DNA from: Myceligenerans indicum
Lineage (GTDB): Bacteria > Actinomycetota > Actinomycetes > Actinomycetales > Cellulomonadaceae
DNA: 48,156 bases
Reading direction: 5' to 3'
Assembly (NCBI RefSeq): GCF_016742955.1
Contig: NZ_JABBYC010000036.1
Span: 1-48,156 of the forward strand
Shown here piece after piece: positions 42,483-48,156 of this stretch; within the stretch, counting starts at the first letter, position 1; every line of letters starts with the position of its first letter. The notes below the pieces were generated by a model. It saw only the letters and a program-made list of their open reading frames with translations. It was not told the DNA's origin and made no database searches. The translations under genes were made by a program, and so were the position numbers.

Positions 42483-43952
42483 GTGCGTCGATCAACCCTG
42501 AAGAGATCCCACCGCAGGGGCGTCGCCGGTGCCGTTCTGTCGCTCACCCTGGCGACGGCGGCCGTGGCGACGGTGGCACCGACGGCCTCTGCCGAGCCCG
42601 GCGACGAAGCCGGGCAGACGGCAGGGACCACGACGGCGGAGGCGGTCGCCGATCCCGACGTTCCGCCGGGTGAGGTCGAGAGCTTCAACATGGAGCACAC
42701 CAGCAACGTCCCCAAGAACGGGTCGCTGCTGAGCACGGGCTCCGACATCGCGTTCCAGGGCAGGTACGCGTTCGCCGGCAACTACGACGGCTTCACGGTC
42801 TACGACCTGTCGAACCCCGCCCAGCCCGTTCAGGCGGTGCAGGTGTACTGCCCGGGCGGCCAGAACGACGTCTCCGTCTACAAGGACATCCTGGTGCTGT
42901 CCACGGACTCGCGGCGGACGGACGACTCCTGCGGCAGCGCGCCGACGTCGGACCCCGAGAACTACTGGGAGGGCCTCAAGATCTGGGACATCTCGGATCC
43001 GCTGCACCCCGAGTACGTCAAGTCCGTGGCGACGGACTGCGGCTCGCACACCAACTCCCTGGCGCCGACGAGGGACGGCAGGAACCTCTACGTCTACGTC
43101 TCCTCGTACTTCCCGAGCGACCAGCTCGCGAACTGCCGCCCGCCGCACGACCTGATCTCGGTGGTCAAGATCCCGACCCGCGACCTGGAGTCGGCCGAGG
43201 TCGTCGCCGAACCGGTGCTGTTCCCGGACGGCGGGTACGAGTCACCGTCCGGCCCGGACAGCTACTACTCGACGTCGGGCTGCCACGACATCACCACCTA
43301 CGTGCAGCTCGACCTCGCCGCCGGCGCCTGCATGGGTGACGGCATCCTCCTGGACATCTCCGACCGGGAGGAGCCGAAGGTCATCAGCAGCGTGCGGGAC
43401 ACCGAGAACTTCGCATTCTGGCACTCGGCCACGTTCAACAACGACGGCACCAAGGTGGTGTTCACCGACGAGCTCGGGGGCGGCGGCCTGGCGACCTGCA
43501 CCGGTGAGTTCCGGGACGAGCAGGGCGCCGACGGCATCTACGACATCGAGACCTCCTGGCACCACGGCGGCGGCAAGCGGTGGGCCGAGAAGGAGCTCGT
43601 CCTCAAGTCGTACTACAAGATCCCGCGCATCAACACCGAGGACGAGAACTGCGTGGCGCACAACGGGTCGCTGATCCCGGTCAAGGGCAAGGACCTCATG
43701 GTCCAGTCCTGGTACCAGGGCGGCACCTCGGTGTTCGACTTCACGGACTCCGAGAACCCCCGGGAGGTCGCCTGGTTCGACCGTGGCTGGGCCGAGGGGA
43801 ACTGGGGCACGTGGTCGTCGTACTACTACAACGGCTACGTGTACTCGAACGACCTGTCGCTGGGCTTCGACACGTTCGAGCTGGACTCGTCCCTCGACCG
43901 CCGGGCGAAGCACCTGTGGTCGCTCAACCCGCAGGCGCAGCGGCGGTTCTGA
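42483..43952 (+). CDS. Secreted LVIVD-repeat (beta-propeller) protein
   Basis: This 489-aa protein has an export signal (residues 1 to about 39, basic RRSTLKRSHRRG, then ending TASA). The outer domain carries LVIVD-type repeats: YAFAGNYDGFTVYDLSNPAQP, LKIWDISDPLHPEYV, GILLDISDREEPKVI and TSVFDFTDSENPREV. These are short blades of a predicted propeller. Cys residues are frequent (CPGGQ, CGSAP, CGSHT, CRPPH, CHDIT, CMGDG, CTGEF), implying disulphides. GTG at 42483 has AAGGAGG ten bases upstream; the GTG at 42474 is too close to it. Found between two DUF305 genes. Confidence 0.87.
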   Translation: MRRSTLKRSHRRGVAGAVLSLTLATAAVATVAPTASAEPGDEAGQTAGTTTAEAVADPDVPPGEVESFNMEHTSNVPKNGSLLSTGSDIAFQGRYAFAGNYDGFTVYDLSNPAQPVQAVQVYCPGGQNDVSVYKDILVLSTDSRRTDDSCGSAPTSDPENYWEGLKIWDISDPLHPEYVKSVATDCGSHTNSLAPTRDGRNLYVYVSSYFPSDQLANCRPPHDLISVVKIPTRDLESAEVVAEPVLFPDGGYESPSGPDSYYSTSGCHDITTYVQLDLAAGACMGDGILLDISDREEPKVISSVRDTENFAFWHSATFNNDGTKVVFTDELGGGGLATCTGEFRDEQGADGIYDIETSWHHGGGKRWAEKELVLKSYYKIPRINTEDENCVAHNGSLIPVKGKDLMVQSWYQGGTSVFDFTDSENPREVAWFDRGWAEGNWGTWSSYYYNGYVYSNDLSLGFDTFELDSSLDRRAKHLWSLNPQAQRRF

Positions 43953-43979
43953 CCTGATGTCCGGACGCTGAGCAGTGCC

Positions 43980-44015
43980 GGGCCGCCGCCGTCCCACAGG
44001 GGACGGTGGCGGCCC
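43980..44015 (+). terminator. 16-bp hairpin after the LVIVD gene
   Basis: GGGCCGCCGCCGTCCC (43980-43995) pairs with GGGACGGTGGCGGCCC (44000-44015) with one G-U pair and a four-base ACAG loop. It starts 27 bases after the stop at 43952. Confidence 0.88.
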
Positions 44016-44043
44016 TGTGCGCAGTCGTGCGAATCTTCTCCGC

Positions 44044-44760
44044 ATGACTCAGGAGCGCCCGCCGTCGTCCCTGCCCAGCGGCTATGACCTGCGCAGACGC
44101 CTGCCGCTCATGGGTGCGGTCCTAGCCGGCGGCATCGCCACCATCCTCGCCCTCGTGTACTGGCTCGGCGTGGCGGTTCCCGCACGCCAGGCCGCGGACG
44201 GCTACAACGACGCCGATCGCATCTACGCACAGGTCATGGCCGAGCACAACGCGCAGGCGGTCGAACTCGCGTCGCTCGCACCGCACCGCAGCGAGAACGC
44301 GCAGGTCCTGCGGCTCGCGCACGACGTCGGGACGACGTCGGCGGAGCAGACCGACGCGCTGGCCGTATGGCTCCGGGACCGGACGATCCCCGTACCGGGG
44401 TCCGCCACGGTGGCACTCGCCCTGGTGGAGTCCGGTGGTCTGCGCGGAGCCGGGGACGACCGGGACGACGACGGTTCCGGCCCCCGCCCGCCCGCCGGGC
44501 TGAACCACGTCCACGGCACGGCGACCGACCACGGCATGCTGACGCCCGAGGAGGTCACGCAGCTGGCGCGCCTGCGCGGTGCCGAGTTCGACACCGCGCT
44601 GGTGGATGCGCTGATCGCGCACCACAACGGCGGCCTCCGGCCGGCCGACGACGAGGTCACCGGCGGGATGGATACGGAGGCGACCGCGCATGCCGACGCC
44701 GAACGGCAGCGGATCCGGGCCGAGGTGGAGGAGCTGCTGGCGCTCTCGGCCGGCCTCTGA
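44044..44760 (+). CDS. Membrane-anchored DUF305-family protein, degenerate
   Basis: This 238-aa protein has one N-terminal helix (residues about 22-46) and an outer DUF305-like region. The first half has VMAEHNAQAVELASLA instead of the His-His motif, and the second has ALIAHHNGGLRPADD. A linker with Asp/Gly/Pro and NHVHGTATDHGML separates them. Compared with the copy at 41623, one metal pair is weakened. GAATCT seven bases upstream of the ATG fits a leaderless start. Confidence 0.83.
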   Translation: MTQERPPSSLPSGYDLRRRLPLMGAVLAGGIATILALVYWLGVAVPARQAADGYNDADRIYAQVMAEHNAQAVELASLAPHRSENAQVLRLAHDVGTTSAEQTDALAVWLRDRTIPVPGSATVALALVESGGLRGAGDDRDDDGSGPRPPAGLNHVHGTATDHGMLTPEEVTQLARLRGAEFDTALVDALIAHHNGGLRPADDEVTGGMDTEATAHADAERQRIRAEVEELLALSAGL

Positions 44761-44775
44761 CGGCCGGCCCTGCCC

Positions 44776-45603
44776 CTACGGCGCCGTGAGGAAGATGTCG
44801 AACAGGTCCGGACGGTGCCCGTGGACGAGAACCGCGAAGACGACGGCGTCGAACAGCAGGTGGACCGTCACGACGTAGGGCAGCGACTTGAACCTCGCGA
44901 AGATCCAGCCCTGCACGAGCGCGAACGGGACGGTCAGCAGCGGCCCCCACTCGCGGTAGCCGAGCTCCCACAGGAACGACACGAAGATCATCGACTGGAG
45001 CACGTTCGCGTGCGCCACCGGGAAGTGCCGGCACAGCAGGGCGAAGCAGACGCAGACGAAGAACAGCTCGTCCCAGATCCCGACGGCGTTGACCCCGACG
45101 AACAGGCGCCAGACGTCCTGGGCACCGTCGAGGTCCGGCCAGTTGAGATACGCCCCGGACCCCAGGAAGTAGAACGGCAGGACCAGATACCCCACGGCGA
45201 CGACGATCGCGAGGTAGGCCCACTGGCCCCGTCCCCAGCGGCGCCCGGTCGCGACGGGGAACTTCACGGCGTCGTGCCGCACCACGTACCGTGCCAGCAC
45301 CCACGGAACGAGCACCGCACCGCCGAGTGCGAGGGTGAACCGCAGCATCCCGGCGTTCGACAGGTCCGCCGCCAGGGAGATCGTCGAGATGATCCCGAGC
45401 CCGACGGCGATCAGCACGAGGTCCGTGCCGAGTTCCCGGTCGATCCACAGCCCCAGCAAGACACCCAGCACGAGCGGCAGGTAGGCGAGCGGCCGGACAT
45501 GGACCGCGAACAGCAGGACCGCGGACGAGCAGACCAGGAACGCGGCGGCATACCGCAGCACGGTGCGGGCCGCGGTCCGGGCGGGAACGGCGTCGGTCGT
45601 CAC
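44776..45603 (-). CDS. CPBP family intramembrane protease homologue
   Basis: This 275-aa protein has about eight membrane segments. The CPBP core is recognisable but altered: WDELFFVCVCFALLCR has Asp-Glu where Glu-Glu is usual, followed by SFLWELGYREWGP, FALVQGWIFARFKSL and VTVHLLFDAVVF with His and Asp. It may still bind metal. GTG at 45603 is chosen because TAGTTT lies seven bases upstream; the frame continues 18 codons further without promoter support. It is not a close copy of the homologue at 4465. Confidence 0.82.
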   Translation of the reverse strand: MTTDAVPARTAARTVLRYAAAFLVCSSAVLLFAVHVRPLAYLPLVLGVLLGLWIDRELGTDLVLIAVGLGIISTISLAADLSNAGMLRFTLALGGAVLVPWVLARYVVRHDAVKFPVATGRRWGRGQWAYLAIVVAVGYLVLPFYFLGSGAYLNWPDLDGAQDVWRLFVGVNAVGIWDELFFVCVCFALLCRHFPVAHANVLQSMIFVSFLWELGYREWGPLLTVPFALVQGWIFARFKSLPYVVTVHLLFDAVVFAVLVHGHRPDLFDIFLTAP

Positions 45604-45610
45604 GGGCAGC

Positions 45611-45616
45611 AAACTA
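45611..45616 (-). promoter_or_regulatory. -10 element TAGTTT of a leaderless transcript (CPBP gene)
   Basis: On the minus strand TAGTTT lies seven bases before the GTG at 45603. Confidence 0.65.
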
Positions 45617-45787
45617 CCTCCCCGGTGGGTGACGTCCGACGACTGAAGGGGCTTCACGTTGTGCGAAGCAACGAACCAGGCATGAGACGTGTCGTCGTAG
45701 AGTTCTTCATCGGTAACGTTTGATCCGCACTTGGGCGCAATGTCGCGACCAAGGGCCGGATGTCAAGGACGACAGATCGGAGCACCG

Positions 45788-47491
45788 ATGAACTCCCTCC
45801 TCCTGGCGGTGATCGGCATCGCCATGGTGCTCGGAGGCTACTTCCTCTACTCGAAGTACCTCGCGAGCCGCGTGTACCGGCTGGACCCGGAATACGCCAC
45901 CCCCGCCCACACGCAGAACGACGGCGTGGACTACGTCCCCACCAACAAGTTCGTGCTGTGGGGCCACCACTTCACGTCCGTCGCGGGAGCCGCACCGATC
46001 GTGGGCCCCGCCGTGGCCGTGATCTGGGGCTGGCTGCCCGCGTTCCTGTGGGTGACCCTCGGAACGGTCTTCTTCGCGGGCATGCACGACATGGGCGCCC
46101 TGTGGGCATCGGCCCGCCACCGCGGCCAGTCGATGGGCATGCTCTCGGGCCGCTACATCGGCGCCCGGGGCCGGTCGCTGTTCCTCGTGGTCATCTTCCT
46201 GCTGCTGCTCATGGTGAACGCCGCGTTCGCGACGGTCATCAAGAACCTGCTCATCGCCACCCCCTCGGCCGTCATCCCCACCTGGGGCGCGATCGTCGTG
46301 GCGATCGTCGTGGGCCAGATGATCTACCGCTGGCGCATGAACCTCGCACTGACCACGGTGATCGGGGTCGTCGCGCTGTACGCGCTGATCCTGCTGGGCG
46401 ACGCCGTCCCGATCGCGCTGCCGGAGGACTCCGCGGCACCGCTCTGGCTGACGATCCTCTTCCTCTACGCGGCGATCGCCTCCCTGCTCCCGGTGCACGT
46501 GCTGCTGCAGCCACGCGACTACATCAACGGCGTCCAGCTCTTCATCGCCCTCGGCATCCTGTACGGCGCGGTGCTGTTCGCCAGCCCGGCCGTCGTCGCG
46601 CCGGCCGTCAACCACAACGTGCCCGAGGGCACCCCGGGCCTCGTCCCGCTGCTGTTCGTCACCATCGCCTGCGGCGCGATCTCCGGCTTCCACGGCATGG
46701 TGTCGTCCGGCACGTCGGCAAAGCAGCTCGACAAGGAGACCGACGCCCGCCTCGTCGGGTACTTCGGCGCGGTGGGCGAGGGCCTGCTCGCGCTCGGCGC
46801 GATCATCGCCGCGACCGCCGGTTTCGCCACCCTGGCCAACTGGGAGGAGGTGTATGCCGAGTTCGGCAACGGTGGTGTGGGAGCCTTCGTCTCCGGCGGC
46901 GCCACGATCGTGAACGCCGGTCTCGGCATTCCCGGCGGGCTGTCCGCCACGATCCTGGCGACCACCGCCATCCTGTTCGCCGCGACGACCATGGACACCG
47001 GCGTGCGGCTGTCCCGGTTCGTGGTGCAGGAGGCGGGCGACCTCATGGGCCTGCGCATCTCCAAGGTGGTCGGCACGGTCGTCGCCGTGGGCGTCGCCGT
47101 GGGGATCACGTTCAGCATGGGCGCGGGCGGAGACGGCGGGCTGCAGGTCATCTGGCCGCTGTTCGGCACGACGAACCAGCTTCTCGCGTCCCTCACCCTC
47201 GCGGTGGTCGCGGTGATCCTGCTGCAGCGCAAGCGCAACGCGCTCCCGGCACTCGTGCCGCTGGTGTTCGTGCTGATCATGTCGGTGTACGCCCTGATCG
47301 TGCAGCTGGGGACGTTCGCCACGAACGGCCAGTGGCTGCAGCTCGTGCTCGACGTGATCATCCTCGTCGCCTCCCTGTGGGTCGCCTTCGAGGCCGCGAT
47401 CGCCATGGTGCGGGCCTGGCGCGGCCCCGAGATCACGGACGACGCCGAGACCGCGGCGGCGTCGGCGTCGGCCGGTGGATCGGAGGACTGA
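45788..47491 (+). CDS. cstA: Carbon starvation protein A family transporter
   Basis: This 567-aa membrane protein has about 16 helices. CstA-family hallmarks include GHHFTSVAGAAPIVGPAVA, FFAGMHDMGALWAS and SGFHGMVSSGTSAKQLDKE. CstA homologues import peptides or pyruvate when carbon is scarce. It is shorter than E. coli CstA (about 700) and of the length common in the short branch. The ATG has GGAG upstream. It is followed by a CC-star gene instead of the YbdD/YjiX-type gene that often accompanies cstA. Confidence 0.95.
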   Translation: MNSLLLAVIGIAMVLGGYFLYSKYLASRVYRLDPEYATPAHTQNDGVDYVPTNKFVLWGHHFTSVAGAAPIVGPAVAVIWGWLPAFLWVTLGTVFFAGMHDMGALWASARHRGQSMGMLSGRYIGARGRSLFLVVIFLLLLMVNAAFATVIKNLLIATPSAVIPTWGAIVVAIVVGQMIYRWRMNLALTTVIGVVALYALILLGDAVPIALPEDSAAPLWLTILFLYAAIASLLPVHVLLQPRDYINGVQLFIALGILYGAVLFASPAVVAPAVNHNVPEGTPGLVPLLFVTIACGAISGFHGMVSSGTSAKQLDKETDARLVGYFGAVGEGLLALGAIIAATAGFATLANWEEVYAEFGNGGVGAFVSGGATIVNAGLGIPGGLSATILATTAILFAATTMDTGVRLSRFVVQEAGDLMGLRISKVVGTVVAVGVAVGITFSMGAGGDGGLQVIWPLFGTTNQLLASLTLAVVAVILLQRKRNALPALVPLVFVLIMSVYALIVQLGTFATNGQWLQLVLDVIILVASLWVAFEAAIAMVRAWRGPEITDDAETAAASASAGGSED

Positions 47492-47495
47492 CCGG

Positions 47496-47762
47496 ATGAG
47501 CACGGTGCGGCGGTGGTGGCACGGCGTCTCGGAGGGGCTCCGGGAGTTCTACGTCGCGCCCTACCGCCGCACCTTCGCGCGCGCCCGGCGGGAGGAGGAC
47601 GACCTCTTCACCCTCATCGTGCTGTCCGAGGCGCTGGGGGTGCCCAACCCGGCGTCGTACTACACGATCGAGCTGCTTCCGCTCATCCACGAGCGGGTCC
47701 ACGACTGGCACACCCGCATGGGCATGGACCGGTCCCCCCTGGAGAACGTGTCGTGCTGCTGA
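47496..47762 (+). CDS. Cory-CC-star family protein
   Basis: This 88-aa protein ends in NVSCC followed directly by the stop, the feature that gives the actinobacterial cory-CC-star family its name. The body is Arg/Trp-rich and helical ([52 protein letters not shown]). Function is unknown; the terminal cysteine pair could bind a metal or be modified. The ATG has GGAGG upstream and lies four bases after the cstA stop. An ArsA-type ATPase follows. Confidence 0.85.
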   Translation: MSTVRRWWHGVSEGLREFYVAPYRRTFARARREEDDLFTLIVLSEALGVPNPASYYTIELLPLIHERVHDWHTRMGMDRSPLENVSCC

Positions 47763-47898
47763 CAGCCGGCCCGGCAGGCTCTCCGTCCGGTCCCCGCCAC
47801 GCCGTTGTGCGTGGTGGTCGCGTTCCCGCCGCGCAGCATCGCGTGGTCGGCGCGCAGGAGCCTCGGGTGAGGACGAGACGCCAGGGAAGAGGTGCACG

Positions 47899-48156
47899 AT
47901 GAGACGGATGCCCGACGACGGACCCCGCGGTCTGCTGACCGGGCCCGGCGGGCAGGCCCTGGGGGATCTCGCCTCGCGGGTGCGGGTGCTGTTCGCGGGG
48001 GGCAAGGGTGGCGTCGGGAAGACGACGGTGGCCTCCACGCTGGCTCTTGCGCAGGCGCGGGCGGGCCGCCGAGTCCTGCTGGTCTCCACGGACCCGGCCC
48101 ACAACCTGGGCCACCTGTGGGGCCGCCCCCTGTCGGACCACCCCACCCGCCTGACC
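47899..48156 (+). CDS. ArsA/Get3-family ATPase, N-terminal part (cut by window end)
   Basis: The first 86 codons are present and the gene runs off the window. The deviant Walker [15 protein letters not shown] (residues about 32-45, with the extra signature Lys) and [13 protein letters not shown] (the P-loop-following switch with the D-P-A-H motif) mark the ArsA/Get3 group. These act in arsenite export or membrane-protein targeting; in actinobacteria many are uncharacterised and lie beside CC-star genes. A GAAGAGG Shine-Dalgarno sequence precedes the ATG. The 136 bases after the CC-star gene hold no other signal that I can see. Confidence 0.9.
   Translation, partial: MRRMPDDGPRGLLTGPGGQALGDLASRVRVLFAGGKGGVGKTTVASTLALAQARAGRRVLLVSTDPAHNLGHLWGRPLSDHPTRLT

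Noticed and set aside
42455..42673. Short upstream ORF overlapping the LVIVD gene start
   Set aside because: There is a GGAGG 12 bases before its ATG, but the frame continues as an Arg/Gly-rich shadow of the LVIVD gene; the second GGAGG fits the GTG at 42483 better.

Overview
The window is high-GC DNA with GTG/ATG starts, extremely open antisense frames and actinobacterial gene families. The secreted GH11 xylanase with a CBM13 domain, paired crcB genes, the HU protein, the cory-CC-star/ArsA pair and the short leaderless leaders together suggest a polysaccharide-degrading actinomycete of the order Micrococcales, possibly Promicromonosporaceae (Cellulosimicrobium/Isoptericola-like). That assignment is inference; no rRNA gene is present. 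The left end is not genomic: positions 6-38 are a Tn5/Nextera read-1 sequencing adapter, so the window starts at an untrimmed contig end.

Layout. 80-2778 (minus): a four-gene operon encoding a membrane protein, a winged-helix regulator, an ABC ATPase and an ABC-2 permease, with a perfect palindrome in its leader. 2893-10037 (plus): an S10 carboxypeptidase, a CPBP protease homologue, a large pseudokinase-flippase fusion and glutamine-dependent NAD synthase. 10174-11523 (minus): an MFS transporter. 11655-17545 (plus): a CopC-like surface protein, HU, an amidohydrolase, a NarL-type two-component system, a SHOCT protein and a lipoprotein. 17591-20401 (minus): a class B penicillin-binding protein and a conserved unknown. 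20582-25395 (plus): a GAF-GAF-PP2C-HATPase regulator, an ECF sigma factor with a SnoaL tail, and a universal stress protein overlapping two crcB fluoride-channel genes. 25529-26641 (minus): the xylanase with its own promoter and a LacI-type operator candidate.

The 388 bases between the xylanase and the 5'-3' exonuclease hold that promoter plus a minisatellite, and no convincing gene. 27029-33284: the exonuclease, sirohydrochlorin-chelatase-like protein, PEP carboxylase, a DNA/RNA endonuclease and endonuclease IV. 33327-38080: three diverged paralogues of a single-pass membrane beta-propeller protein. 38141-40561 (minus): a small unknown gene and a NatAB-like ABC exporter. 40765-44760: an MBL hydrolase and a DUF305 / LVIVD / DUF305 surface module. 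44776-45603: a second CPBP protein. 45788-48156: cstA, a cory-CC-star protein and the start of an ArsA-family ATPase that runs off the window.

The most general signal is regulatory. At least a dozen genes on both strands carry a TANNNT-like hexamer 6-7 bases before the start codon and no Shine-Dalgarno sequence, which is the signature of leaderless transcripts. Genes that do have a good Shine-Dalgarno sequence (HU, SHOCT, xylanase, the second propeller paralogue, the LVIVD protein, the 70-aa gene, CC-star and ArsA) lack this spacing. The pattern was used to choose several starts.
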